Below, in pieces: positions 18,370 through 27,172 of a stretch of DNA of 64,000 nt. This DNA is from Nannocystis exedens (GTDB taxonomy: Bacteria > Myxococcota_A > Polyangia > Nannocystales > Nannocystaceae). Location of the stretch: positions 2,614,001-2,678,000 of the forward strand of contig NZ_NETK01000001.1 in the NCBI RefSeq assembly GCF_002343915.1. Direction: 5' to 3'. Below the pieces are notes generated by a model. The model worked only from the letters and a program-made list of their open reading frames with translations, ran no database searches and was not told the DNA's origin. A program made the translations under genes and the position numbers. Position 1 is the first letter of the stretch; each line of letters opens with the position of its first letter.

Positions 18370-19277
18370 CCCCCGAGATTCGCCCTCCCGACCACGGCGA
18401 GCCCGCCGTCCGTTCGCCCGAGCTGCTGCGCCTGGTCCAGGCCGCCCGGTCCGCGCCCGCACCTGTCCTCAAGGTCAGCTCCGACGCGATCTTCGCCGGC
18501 TTCCAGGCCCGCCGCCGCGACCGTCGCCGCCTGTGGGCCGGCGCCGGTTTGGCGGTCGCCGCCGCCGTGGCGCTGGTCTGGGCCCGCCCTTCGTTCATGT
18601 CCTCCAAGACAGGTGCCTTGGAACCTGTCGCAACGAACAGCAGCGAGGCCGCGCACGTCGCCGCCCCGGCGCTGGCCGCCGCCGTGCGCGTGGTCGCCGA
18701 GGAGGGCCCGCCCGCCGGCGTGCGCGGCGAGTGGCAGGTCGAGCTCGGTGACGGCCGCTACGACGTCACCGTCGCCGCGCACGCGGGCCCCGAGCTGCTG
18801 CGCGTCGAGACGGCCGGCGGCACCGTCGAGATCGCCCAGGGCCGGGTCGTCATCGTCGTCGCCGGCACCCGCACCGAGACCGAGCTGCGCACCGGCGTGG
18901 CCACGTGGATCGCCCCGGACGGGGCCCGCACCCCGCTGGCCGTCGCCCCCGCCGAGGACGACGCACCTGACCCGAAGGCCAGCCCGTCCGACCTCGCCCG
19001 CCAGGCCGACGCCTTGCTGGCCGCCGGCCGCCGCGACGCCGCCATCCGCGTCCTCGACTTCCTCGTCACCGCCCACCCCGACAGCCCGCCGGCCCGCGCC
19101 GCCCTGCTCGACCTCGCCCGCCTCCTCAAGGCCGCCTCCCGCACCGACGAGGCCCGCTGCGCCTACGCCCTCTACCTCGAGCGCTACCCCGGCAAGGAGC
19201 AGCTCGCCGACGAGGTCGAAGGCGCCCTCGGCCGCCTCGGCCCCGGCCCCGCCTGCACCGGCCTCCGCCCGCGCTGA
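18366..19277 (+). CDS. Membrane-anchored anti-sigma/FecR-like protein with TPR-like tail
   Basis: 303 residues, start overlapping the sigma-factor stop (ATGA). The N-terminal cytoplasmic part (1-57) precedes one membrane helix at about 58-76 (LWAGAGLAVAAAVALVWA). The exported middle (about 120-190) has the strand pattern of a FecR domain (VELGDGRYDVTVAAHAG, LRVETAGGTVEIAQGRVVIVVAG). The C-terminus (about 205-295) is helical and TPR-like (LARQADALLAAGRRDAAIRVLDFLVTAHPDSPPA). Coupling to an ECF sigma gene and this topology make an anti-sigma role likely, as in many myxobacterial pairs; a zinc-binding HxxxCxxC motif is absent. Hairpin repeats near 18465 and 18598-18632 fall in the juxtamembrane region and are translated. 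Confidence 0.75.
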   Translation: MTPEIRPPDHGEPAVRSPELLRLVQAARSAPAPVLKVSSDAIFAGFQARRRDRRRLWAGAGLAVAAAVALVWARPSFMSSKTGALEPVATNSSEAAHVAAPALAAAVRVVAEEGPPAGVRGEWQVELGDGRYDVTVAAHAGPELLRVETAGGTVEIAQGRVVIVVAGTRTETELRTGVATWIAPDGARTPLAVAPAEDDAPDPKASPSDLARQADALLAAGRRDAAIRVLDFLVTAHPDSPPARAALLDLARLLKAASRTDEARCAYALYLERYPGKEQLADEVEGALGRLGPGPACTGLRPR

Positions 19278-19461
19278 CGCCCGGCAGCGCGGCCTGTCCA
19301 CGAAGCCATGTCCCGGTGGACATCTTCGTGGCGAGCGCGCGGGCGAGTCCTGCGGGCACCCGTCCGGAGGACAGTCTGTCCGGGCGAACATGTCCCGAAA
19401 GCGCATCAGACGGTCGACGCGTCCTGGGACCCGTCGACCGCCCGCCGCCAGCCCGCGCGTC
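19278..19461. repeat. Hairpin cluster between convergent genes
   Basis: 184 bases between the converging FecR-like and MCE genes. Several family hairpins: CCTGTCCACGAAGCCATGTCCCGGTGGACATC, GTCCGGAGGACAGTCTGTCCGGGCGAACATGTCCC. No gene. It may act as a two-way terminator. Confidence 0.6.
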
Positions 19462-20496
19462 TCACTCCTCGAGCTTCGCCAGCTTCCCGCGCACCCCGTA
19501 CGGCACCGCCAGGCGCACGCGGAAGCCCTCGACCTGGAAGAAGTCGCGGATGAGCCGCTCGTTGATCGCCGCAGCGCGGTGAGCGACCGTCGCCAGGTCC
19601 TTGATCATCGGCATCACTGCCTTGCCGACGCCCTGGAACTCCTCGCTGAGCTTGCGCAGGTTCTTCAGCGCCGCGCCGCCGTCGGCCACCATCGTCTCGA
19701 CCTCGGCCGGGTCGACCGCGTCGATGAGCTTTTCGCCCTTGGCCAGCATCTCCGAGCCCTCTGTCAGCAGGCCGTCGACCTTCGTCAGCAACCCCGGCGC
19801 CTTCTGGTCGACCAGCGCCACCAGCGAAGCGCCGCGGTCGATGATCCGCCCCACGTTCGGGTTCTCGAGGTGCGATCGGGTCGCCTTGACGATCGCGCGC
19901 AGGTCTTCGCGGTTCTCGGCCAGCATCGCCTTCGCGTCGGTCAGCATCGTCTCGACCTCGCCGAGCATGCGGTCGAGGCGCTCGCTGGGCAGGCCGCCCT
20001 CGTCGAGCGCTTTTGTGAGCGTGTCGACGCGCTTGACGATGCGGACCACGTGGCCGTAGAGCGCCTCGTCGCCCTCGACCACCCCGTTCATCGCGTTGAG
20101 CGCCTCGCCGATGTCGACGCTCGGGTCGACGCAGGGGATCTCCGACCCGGGAGGCAGCGGCGTCCCGCTGCCCGGCTGGCGCAGATGCAAGAACTTCTCG
20201 CCGAGCAGGCCCTTCATCTGCGGCGACGCGCACGTCTCGGCGAAGATCGGTACATCGGGGTTGATCCGCAGCTCGAGCAGCGCCCGGTTGCCGTCGATCC
20301 CGATCTTCTGGATCTGCCCGATCTGCACCCCCGCGATGCGGACCGCGTTGCCCTCGACCAGGCCGCCGGCGTCGTCGAGGTGGAGGCGGTAGTGGTGACC
20401 TGCCTTCGGTAACGCGCCGAGCGTCCACGCCAGCCCGGCCAGCGCGGCCAGGGTCACCGTGACGAAGATTGCGAGGGTTAGGTAGCGCGTATTCAT
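19462..20496 (-). CDS. mlaD: MCE/MlaD-family lipid-binding subunit
   Basis: 344 residues. N-terminal membrane anchor (about 5-25: LTLAIFVTVTLAALAGLAWTL), then a single MCE domain (about 35-110) with DDAGGLVEGNAVRIAGVQIGQIQKI and INPDVPIFAETCASPQMKGLLGEKFLHL, then about 200 residues of helix with long heptad-like stretches. This is the periplasmic substrate-binding ring subunit of an ABC phospholipid/hydrophobic-compound transporter. The long helical tail is like YebT/PqiB or actinobacterial Mce proteins rather than the short E. coli MlaD. It is last in the four-gene operon mlaE-mlaE-mlaF-mlaD, 9 bases after mlaF. Confidence 0.88.
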   Translation of the reverse strand: MNTRYLTLAIFVTVTLAALAGLAWTLGALPKAGHHYRLHLDDAGGLVEGNAVRIAGVQIGQIQKIGIDGNRALLELRINPDVPIFAETCASPQMKGLLGEKFLHLRQPGSGTPLPPGSEIPCVDPSVDIGEALNAMNGVVEGDEALYGHVVRIVKRVDTLTKALDEGGLPSERLDRMLGEVETMLTDAKAMLAENREDLRAIVKATRSHLENPNVGRIIDRGASLVALVDQKAPGLLTKVDGLLTEGSEMLAKGEKLIDAVDPAEVETMVADGGAALKNLRKLSEEFQGVGKAVMPMIKDLATVAHRAAAINERLIRDFFQVEGFRVRLAVPYGVRGKLAKLEE

Positions 20497-20505
20497 GGCT
20501 TCACC

Positions 20506-21288
20506 TCACAGGACCTGGATCGGCCCCTCCGTGGATCGCTCGAAGAACTGATTGATGGCCCGTTGATTGGAGCGGAGCACCTCGTCCTTGAGCCCGAACG
20601 CTTGCAGCTCGCCCTTGTAAAGCAGCCCGACGTAGTCGGCGATCTTGCGCGCCTCGGCGGTGTCGTGGCTGATGACCACGAACGTCATGCCCAGCGTGCG
20701 GTGCAGGTCGAGGATGAGCTCGTCGAGCGTCGCCGACATCACCGGGTCGAGGCCCGACGACGGCTCGTCGCACAGCACGATCTTCGGCCGCAGCGCGATC
20801 GCCCGGGCGAACGCCACCCGCTTGCGCATCCCGCCGCTCAGCTCCGCCGGCATCTTGCGTTGCGCGTTCTTCAGGCCGACCCGCTCGAGGTCCTCCGCCA
20901 CCCGCGCCGCGATCTCCCGCTCCGACAGCTTCGCGTGCTGGCGCAGCGGGAACGCCACGTTGTCGCCGACGCACATGTCGTCGAACAGCGCCCCGTCCTG
21001 GAACAGCATGCCGAACTTGCGGCGCAGCGCGAACATCTGCTCGCGGCCGGCCGAGCGCCGCTCGTCGAGCCCCGTGATGTCCTGGCCCTCGATGAAGATC
21101 CGGCCCGAGTCCGGCTTCATCAATCCGACCAGGCAGCGCAGCAGCACCGACTTGCCGGTGCCCGACGGCCCGAGCATCACCATGATCTTCCCGGCCGGCA
21201 GCGTCAGCGACACCTCGTGCAGGACGCGGTTGGGTCCGAACGACTTGCAGACCTTCTCGAGCGTGATCGCTGGTTGCTGCTCGGCCAT
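20506..21288 (-). CDS. mlaF: MCE-transporter ABC ATPase (MlaF type)
   Basis: 260 residues. Walker A GPSGTGKS (about 40-47), Q-loop in GMLFQDGALFDDM, ABC signature LSGGMRKRVAFARAI, Walker B KIVLCDEPSSGLDP, and the switch His in VVISHDTAE. The QDGALFD and SGGMRKRVA wording is typical of the MlaF branch, which powers phospholipid movement between the membranes. It starts 2 bases after the first permease stop. Confidence 0.93.
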   Translation of the reverse strand: MAEQQPAITLEKVCKSFGPNRVLHEVSLTLPAGKIMVMLGPSGTGKSVLLRCLVGLMKPDSGRIFIEGQDITGLDERRSAGREQMFALRRKFGMLFQDGALFDDMCVGDNVAFPLRQHAKLSEREIAARVAEDLERVGLKNAQRKMPAELSGGMRKRVAFARAIALRPKIVLCDEPSSGLDPVMSATLDELILDLHRTLGMTFVVISHDTAEARKIADYVGLLYKGELQAFGLKDEVLRSNQRAINQFFERSTEGPIQVL

Positions 21289-21290
21289 GA

Positions 21291-22016
21291 TCACCTCACG
21301 TACAGCAGCGCCGACAGGAACATGTTGAGGACGATGCACAGCACCGCCGAGTGGACGATCGCGCGGTTGGTCGCCACCCCGACGCCCTCGGCGCCGTCGC
21401 GCTTGAGCGCGCGGTAGCCGTGGTAGCAGGACACGATCGCCACCAGCCAGCCGAACACCACGCCCTTGAACACCCCCGCGGCCAGGTCGCCGAGGTGGAC
21501 GATGTCGCGGACCTGCTCCATGAAGGTCCCGCCGTTGACCCCCATCTGCTCGGTCGCCGCCCAGTAGCTCGCCGCCAGGCCGACCACGTCGGCGTAGCCG
21601 CACAGCAGCGGCAGCATCAGCGTCACCGCCCACAGCCGCGGCGCCACCAGCAGGCGCATCGGGTCGACGGCCATCACCTCGAGCGCCTCGACCTGCTCGC
21701 TGATCTGCATGTTGGCCAGGCTGGCCGCCAGCGTCGCGCCGATGCGGGCGCCGCAGATCACCGCCGCCATCACCGGGTACAGCTCGCGGATCCCGCCGAC
21801 CCCGCAGAACAGCCCGAGCAGGTCCTGCCCGCCGAAGCGGACGAACGTGCCGTAGGCCTGCACCGACAGGTTCATGCCGGCGAAGATCGTCAGCAGCGTG
21901 AGCAGCGGCAGGCTGCCGACCCCGGCGTCGAGCGCGTGGCGCACGAACTCGTCGCGCGGCGGCGGCCCGTTGAACTGGGCGACGAGCGCGCGGCGGACGA
22001 AGTGCAGGAACTCCAC
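21291..22016 (-). CDS. mlaE: MlaE-family permease A
   Basis: 241 residues from GTG 22016. Five hydrophobic segments and the MlaE hallmarks ICGARIGATLAASLANMQISEQVEALEVMAVDPMRLLVAPR (split: AAVICGARIGATLAA then VEALEVMAVDPM). It is preceded by a second, different MlaE gene with a 2-base gap. A longer open frame upstream overlaps that gene and is not needed. Works as the membrane part of the transporter with the ATPase at 20506-21288. Confidence 0.88.
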   Translation of the reverse strand: MEFLHFVRRALVAQFNGPPPRDEFVRHALDAGVGSLPLLTLLTIFAGMNLSVQAYGTFVRFGGQDLLGLFCGVGGIRELYPVMAAVICGARIGATLAASLANMQISEQVEALEVMAVDPMRLLVAPRLWAVTLMLPLLCGYADVVGLAASYWAATEQMGVNGGTFMEQVRDIVHLGDLAAGVFKGVVFGWLVAIVSCYHGYRALKRDGAEGVGVATNRAIVHSAVLCIVLNMFLSALLYVR

Positions 22017-22018
22017 GC

Positions 22019-22780
22019 CTACACCCCCAGCCTCAGCAGCACCATGCTGACGAAGTAGTCCGCGACCAGGATCAGCACGATCGTCATCGTCACGGTGTCG
22101 TTGGCCGCCTTGCCCACCCCTGTCGCGCCGCCGCTGGTGCGCAGCCCGAGGAAGCCGGCGATCAGGCCCACGGCTGTCCCGAAGGCCATGCACTTGCCGA
22201 GCCCGACCCACAGGTCGACCAGCGACACCTGCGCGTACAGGTTGGCGAGGAACGACCCGTGGTCGACGCCCATCACCGGCACCGCGAAGAACCACCCGCT
22301 GACGAGCCCGAGCAGCGTCGTCAGCACGCTGAGCAGCGGCGTGACGATGACACAGGCGACGAGCCCCGGGACCACCACGTAGCGGATCGGGTCGACCGAC
22401 ATCACCGCCAGCGCGTCGATCTGCCCGCGTACCTTCATCGTCCCGATCCGCGCCGCGATCGACGAGCCGGCCTGCGCCGCCACCATCACCGACGCCAGCG
22501 CCGGGCTGTACTCGCGGAAGATCGCGGTCGCCAGCAGCGACGACAGCAGGCTCTCGGCGCCGAACATGCGGAACAGCCCCGCGCCCTGCAGCGAGATCAC
22601 GGCGCCCACCGGCGCGACCGCGAGCCCCACCGGGATCAAGCAGCGCCGGATCAGCAGGTCCATCACCCGCAACGTTTCACGCAAGTAACGCGGACCCGTC
22701 ACCAGGCAACGACAAACAGCACAGAAGAACTCGACGAACGCGGCGCACGCTTCGAACCAGCGGAACGACCGGCTCAACAC
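22019..22780 (-). CDS. mlaE: MlaE-family permease B
   Basis: 253 residues from GTG 22780, chosen because GGAGG lies 5 bases upstream. Hydrophobic segments surround the family core IFREYSPALASVMVAAQAGSSIAARIGTMKVRGQIDALAVMSVDPIRY (split: AAQAGSSIAARIGTM then IDALAVMSVDPI). It is clearly homologous to the next gene but quite different in sequence, so not a recent copy. First gene of the operon. Two permeases beside one ATPase and one MCE protein suggest a heterodimeric channel, as in actinobacterial YrbEA/YrbEB. Confidence 0.87.
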   Translation of the reverse strand: MLSRSFRWFEACAAFVEFFCAVCRCLVTGPRYLRETLRVMDLLIRRCLIPVGLAVAPVGAVISLQGAGLFRMFGAESLLSSLLATAIFREYSPALASVMVAAQAGSSIAARIGTMKVRGQIDALAVMSVDPIRYVVVPGLVACVIVTPLLSVLTTLLGLVSGWFFAVPVMGVDHGSFLANLYAQVSLVDLWVGLGKCMAFGTAVGLIAGFLGLRTSGGATGVGKAANDTVTMTIVLILVADYFVSMVLLRLGV

Positions 22781-23106
22781 GGCCGCCTCCCCGGTTTGTG
22801 ACGTTCCGCCGACATGCTCCCTCGTGCCTTTTAACCGTGGACCAGGTCCCGAACGCAACAAATTTCTCGTCGCCGCGGGGAGGCAGGGAGCTCTCGCAGC
22901 CGCATGCGCGACCGCTGCTGGGCGTTTCCACGGACCTGGCCGCGGCCTCGCCTGCTCCAAGAGCCCTGCTTCTGCCGCGGAAATGCGGCCGAGGCGGCTC
23001 GCGCGATTCCGCGCAGCAGCCTCCTAGCCCCCCCGGGGCGCTCGTTTCCGGCAAATTTGACTCCCTCCGCGCGAGCGGCCAATGTTCCCGGGTGAGGCCG
23101 GTGAAC
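22781..23106. other. 326-bp divergent intergenic region
   Basis: Lies between the MCE operon (minus) and the SGNH lipoprotein (plus), so it must hold both promoters. I see an AT-richer stretch (CTTTTAACCGTGG about 22829-22841, CAACAAATTTCTCGTC about 22855-22870) and TTTGACTCCC near 23055, but no promoter pair I can assign with confidence. No gene. Confidence 0.5.
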
Positions 23107-24843
23107 ATGCGGCTCGTAACGGCAGCCGTCGTCGCATCCCTGGGTCTCGCGTGTGGCCCCGGATGCGTCACGCCCGGGCCTGCGCAACAAGCACAGGCCG
23201 TCCCGCCCCCCGATTCCGCGCCGACCTCCGGCGGCGCGCCCGAGCCGGTGCAGGTGCAAGTACCGCCGCCGGGGCCCACGCCCGCGCTCACCGACGCCGC
23301 GCGGGACGCCCGGCTGTGGGCTCAGCGAGCGATCCTCGGCGAGCGAGCGGCCTTGCTCGAGGACAGCGCCGGTCAACCCTTCCCTGTGATCCCCGTCGCC
23401 GCGGGGACCGAGCTCCAGGCCGCGATGATGCCCGGCGCGGGCCCCGGCAACCTCGACGCGCTGCCCGGCAGCGAGGGCACCGGGCCGGCCGGCACCGGCG
23501 TCGCCCCGGCGATCAACGGCAACGCCCTCGGCCAGTTCATCCTGCTCCAGCGCGGCGCCGACGACCCGCTGCGGCACTTCCACGAGGCCCTGCGCCGCCT
23601 CGAGCAGGGCCTCGACGAGGACGGCAAGGTCCGCGTGCTGGTGTACGGCGCCTCGCACACCGCGGCCGACATCTACCCGACCTACCTGCGGGCCTACCTG
23701 CAGAAGCGCTTCGGCGACGGCGGCCTCGGCTTTTATCCGCTGGCCAAGCCGAGCAAGTACACCCGGCCGTTCGGCTGCACGATCGACAGCTCGCGCGGCT
23801 GGAAGGTCGAGCACGCCCAGCGTTCGGACGCGCGTGACGACGGTTACTACGGCCTGCTCGGCGCCAGCGCCTCGGCCAGCAAGAAGCGCGACGTGACGCG
23901 GATCTCCTTTAATCCGCCGCTCGATCGCAAGGCCGAGCCGCCCGCGGTCAGCCGCTACGACCTCTACTTCCTGCGCCAGCCGGGCGGCGGCAAGTTCCAG
24001 GTGCTGTTCGCCGGCAAGAAGGCGTTCACCGTCGACACCAAGGCCAAGCAGCCCGGCCCCGGCTATCACAGCTTCGAGCGCCCCGGCCCGCCCGAGGCGA
24101 TCGAGATCCGTCCGGTCGGCGACGGCGAGGTGCGCCTGTTCGGCGTCACCGTCGAGAACGAGGCGAAGGGTGTGGTCGTCGACACGCTCGGCATCGGCGG
24201 CACGCGCGCCTCGAACCACCTCAAGTGGGACGAGTTCGTGTGGGCCGACAACTACAAGCGGCGCGACCCCGACCTCGTCATCCTCGCCTACGGCAGCAAC
24301 GAGTCGGTCGACGACGACCAGCCGATCGGCGTCTACAAGAACAACCTCCGCGAGGTCCTCGCGCGCCTGCGCCGGGCCTCGCCCGACACCAGCTGCGTGC
24401 TCGTCGGCCCCGGCGACTTCCCGCTCAAGCGCCCTGACAACTCGCTCGGCCCGCGCCCGCGCGTCGCCGACATCGTCGCCGCCCAGCGCGAGCTGGCCCA
24501 GGAGGTTGGCTGCGCCTTCTGGGACACCGTCCAGTTCATGGGCGGCGAGGGCTCGATGGCCTACTGGGTCGCGGCTCAGCCCGCCATGGCGATGTCCGAC
24601 CACCTCCACCTCAACCGCCGCGGCTACACCCGCATGGGCATGGCCCTCGCCGACGCGTTGATGTTCGACTTCGACGGCGGCGCGCCGACGCCCGCGCCCG
24701 GCGGCGACCCCGTGCTCGCGCGCGAGGCCCCGCAGCCCGACCCCACGGTGCCGCCCGAGGCCGTCCCGGCCGAGCCCACCAGGCCCGAGCCCGGGGTCCC
24801 CGACGCCCCGCCGCTCGCCGTCGTCCCCGCCTCCGCGCCCTGA
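23107..24843 (+). CDS. SGNH/GDSL-type hydrolase lipoprotein
   Basis: 578 residues. Signal with lipobox (VASLGLACGPGC), Pro-rich linker to about residue 60, a helical segment with a low-complexity Gly/Pro insert (60-160), then an SGNH hydrolase domain: block I VYGASHTAADIY (catalytic Ser about residue 183), block III-like YGSNESVDD, and block V SDHLHLNRRGYTRMG (Asp and His near 498-501). A beta-rich module (about 255-360) is inserted between blocks I and III. It ends in a Pro/Ala-rich tail. Such enzymes often act on acyl groups of polysaccharide, peptidoglycan or lipid; the large insert resembles peptidoglycan O-acetyl esterase-like proteins, which is only a suggestion. It is monocistronic. 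Confidence 0.82.
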   Translation: MRLVTAAVVASLGLACGPGCVTPGPAQQAQAVPPPDSAPTSGGAPEPVQVQVPPPGPTPALTDAARDARLWAQRAILGERAALLEDSAGQPFPVIPVAAGTELQAAMMPGAGPGNLDALPGSEGTGPAGTGVAPAINGNALGQFILLQRGADDPLRHFHEALRRLEQGLDEDGKVRVLVYGASHTAADIYPTYLRAYLQKRFGDGGLGFYPLAKPSKYTRPFGCTIDSSRGWKVEHAQRSDARDDGYYGLLGASASASKKRDVTRISFNPPLDRKAEPPAVSRYDLYFLRQPGGGKFQVLFAGKKAFTVDTKAKQPGPGYHSFERPGPPEAIEIRPVGDGEVRLFGVTVENEAKGVVVDTLGIGGTRASNHLKWDEFVWADNYKRRDPDLVILAYGSNESVDDDQPIGVYKNNLREVLARLRRASPDTSCVLVGPGDFPLKRPDNSLGPRPRVADIVAAQRELAQEVGCAFWDTVQFMGGEGSMAYWVAAQPAMAMSDHLHLNRRGYTRMGMALADALMFDFDGGAPTPAPGGDPVLAREAPQPDPTVPPEAVPAEPTRPEPGVPDAPPLAVVPASAP

Positions 24844-25076
24844 CGCCCGCCCACGGGGTCGCACTCGTCGCGCCCGCGTTGACGCTCGTGTCGCCGCGTC
24901 ACCCTCCAGGGACGCCAGCGCCGCATCGCCGGTGGTGAAGTCCGCGACCGCAGCGTGGCGCCTCATCGCGCCGGCGCTTACGCGCACGACCACGCCTCGC
25001 CTCCTCGCGCCCGGTAGCCCCCGCGACCGCCGCGTCCCTGTCGTCGTCACCTCTCCGTGACGCCGCCGACCGCGGC

Positions 25077-25568
25077 TCAGAACGCCAGGCCGAACGTCAG
25101 CCCCACATGCGTCTGTCCGTTCGACCATGGCCGAACAGACAGCTTACCCACCGATTGCGCCGCCTTCCACGCGCGCCGCGTGACGATCCCGCGGCGCAGC
25201 AGGAACCCGCTGGCGACCGCGATCGGCACCGCGAACGCGAACGACAGCGAGCTCGACACGACCGCCGCGACGAACGGGTCGCCCCCGAGCGGACCGGTGC
25301 AGACGATCGTCGGGTCGAGCTCCGGGTCCGACCCCGGATCGGCGCAGTAGGAGCGCACACGAACCGCGCGCACCGCCTCGTACGTACCGACGCCGACGAG
25401 CGCCCCCGAGACCGCGGCCGTCGCCGCGCCGAGCCCGATCTCGACGTCGCCGCGCTCGCTGAGCGGCGCGCGCGAAGGTGGGGGCTGCCGCGGTGGTACG
25501 ACGACCGCAGTCCCGTGCGCGCGGGCGCACCCGCACAGCATCGCCACGATCGTCGCGCTCGCTCGCAT
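25077..25568 (-). CDS. Small exported/membrane protein of unknown function
   Basis: 163 residues. The N-terminus (MRASATIVAMLCGCARAHG) fits a short lipoprotein signal with the Cys at about 12-14. Two hydrophobic segments (about 45-65 and 108-130) follow, and it ends in GLTFGLAF, an aromatic C-terminus that recalls outer-membrane proteins. A repeat hairpin (CTGTCCGTTCGACCATGGCCGAACAGAC, about 25111-25140) is translated near the C-terminus. It is divergent from the lipoprotein gene at 25646. Family not recognised. Confidence 0.55.
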   Translation of the reverse strand: MRASATIVAMLCGCARAHGTAVVVPPRQPPPSRAPLSERGDVEIGLGAATAAVSGALVGVGTYEAVRAVRVRSYCADPGSDPELDPTIVCTGPLGGDPFVAAVVSSSLSFAFAVPIAVASGFLLRRGIVTRRAWKAAQSVGKLSVRPWSNGQTHVGLTFGLAF

Positions 25569-25645
25569 CCTCGGAAGTTTCTACCCGAAAGCCCGAGGTC
25601 AAGGCCACCGCGGATCGCGTAGGATCGGCGCCATAGGAGAGTCCC

Positions 25646-27172
25646 ATGGCTCAACGCGCCGAGCGCATCGCCTTCGCCTGCCTCGCTTCCACCTTCATGA
25701 CCGTCGCCTGCGGCGACTCGTCCCAGGCCAGCGGCACCGACACCGCCCCGACCTCGACCGCCCCGACCGGCATCACCCTCGACCCGAGCACCGGCACCGG
25801 CACCTCGACCGGCACCACCGACACGGGCACCACCGACGAGCCGACCGGCACCACCGCGACGAGCACCACCGTCACGCCGCCGACCTCGACCTCGACGACC
25901 ACCACGACCGACCCGACGGCGACCGACACCGACACCAGCACGACCGCGCCGCCGTGTATCGGCCTCGAGTGCCAGATCGATCCGTGCGACGGCAACCCCG
26001 ACAAGACCACGCTCTCGGGCATCGTGTTCGCGCCCGAGGGCACCCTGCCGCTCTACAACATCACCGTCTACGTCCCCGCCGGCCCGCTCGATCCCGTGGT
26101 CGAGGGCGTCACCTGCGACACCTGCGGCGACGGCCTGCCCGGCGACCCGATCGTCGCCACCCTCACCAACACCAAGGGCGAGTTCACCCTCACCGGCGTG
26201 CCCTCGGGCCAGGACATCCCGCTGGTCGTCAGCGTGGGCAAGTGGCGCCGCGAGGTCGTGCTGCCCGAGGTCGTCGCCTGCGCCGACAACCTCGCCCCCT
26301 ACGACCTCACCCGCCTGCCGAGGAACCAGAGCGAGGGTCACCTCCCGAAGATCGCCATGGTCACCGGCGGCGCCGACCCGCTCGAGTGCCTGCTGCGCAA
26401 GATCGGCATCGACGACAGCGAGTTCACCCCCGAGGACGGCAGCGGCCGCGTCAACCTCTTCGAGGGCGACGGCGGCGCCGACCAGTACAGCAACGACCTC
26501 AACGGCGGCGCCGACTTCAGCAGCGCCAGCAACCTGTGGGGCAGCCTCGACACCTACAAGAAGTACGACATGGTCCTGATGGCCTGCGAGGGCGGGCAGA
26601 ACGGCGGCGCCAAGTCGAACGCGATGCGCCAGAACCTGGTCGACTACGCCGGCCTGGGCGGGCGGATCTTCCTGTCCCACTGGCACAACATCTGGCTCGA
26701 GGGCGGCCCCGACCCGTGGCCGAGCACCGCCGACTTCGTCAGCGAGCCCGACCTGCCCAACCCGGTCACCGGCAAGATCGACACCACCTTCCCGAAGGGC
26801 ATGGCCCTGGCCGACTGGATGTTGCACGTCGGCGGCTCGGAGGTCCACGGCGAGATGGAGATCAAGGAGGCCCAGTACACCGTCGACTCGGTCAACGAGA
26901 TGACCTCGACGCGGTGGGTCTACACCGACTCGCCCGAGGACACGGTGCAGTACTTCACCTTCAACGCCCCGGTCGGCGTCCCCGCCGAGCAGCAGTGCGG
27001 CCGCGTCGTCGACAGCGACATCCACGTCTCGTCCGGCGACAACATCGGCGAGCCGTTCCCCACCGGCTGCGAGACCCAGGGCCTGTCGCCGCAGGAGAAG
27101 GCGCTCGTGTTCATGTTCTTCGAGCTCTCGGCCTGCCTGATCCCCGACGACGAGGACCCGATCCCCGGCTGA
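25646..27172 (+). CDS. Large Thr-rich lipoprotein with carboxypeptidase-regulatory-like module
   Basis: 508 residues. AGGAGA precedes the ATG by 5 bases and a TAGGAT hexamer lies at 25620. The signal peptide ends in a lipobox (FMTVACGDSS). About 75 residues of Thr/Ser/Pro spacer follow, then a Cys-bearing start (CIGLECQIDPCDGNPDKT), a beta-sandwich resembling carboxypeptidase-regulatory (CnaB-like) domains (TTLSGIVFAPEGTLPLYNITVYVP ... GEFTLTGVPSGQDIPLVV), and a larger domain (about 225-500) with KIAMVTGGADPLECLLRKIGI and FLSHWHNIWLEGG that I cannot place with certainty. Predicted surface lipoprotein, possibly carbohydrate- or protein-binding. Confidence 0.75.
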   Translation: MAQRAERIAFACLASTFMTVACGDSSQASGTDTAPTSTAPTGITLDPSTGTGTSTGTTDTGTTDEPTGTTATSTTVTPPTSTSTTTTTDPTATDTDTSTTAPPCIGLECQIDPCDGNPDKTTLSGIVFAPEGTLPLYNITVYVPAGPLDPVVEGVTCDTCGDGLPGDPIVATLTNTKGEFTLTGVPSGQDIPLVVSVGKWRREVVLPEVVACADNLAPYDLTRLPRNQSEGHLPKIAMVTGGADPLECLLRKIGIDDSEFTPEDGSGRVNLFEGDGGADQYSNDLNGGADFSSASNLWGSLDTYKKYDMVLMACEGGQNGGAKSNAMRQNLVDYAGLGGRIFLSHWHNIWLEGGPDPWPSTADFVSEPDLPNPVTGKIDTTFPKGMALADWMLHVGGSEVHGEMEIKEAQYTVDSVNEMTSTRWVYTDSPEDTVQYFTFNAPVGVPAEQQCGRVVDSDIHVSSGDNIGEPFPTGCETQGLSPQEKALVFMFFELSACLIPDDEDPIPG

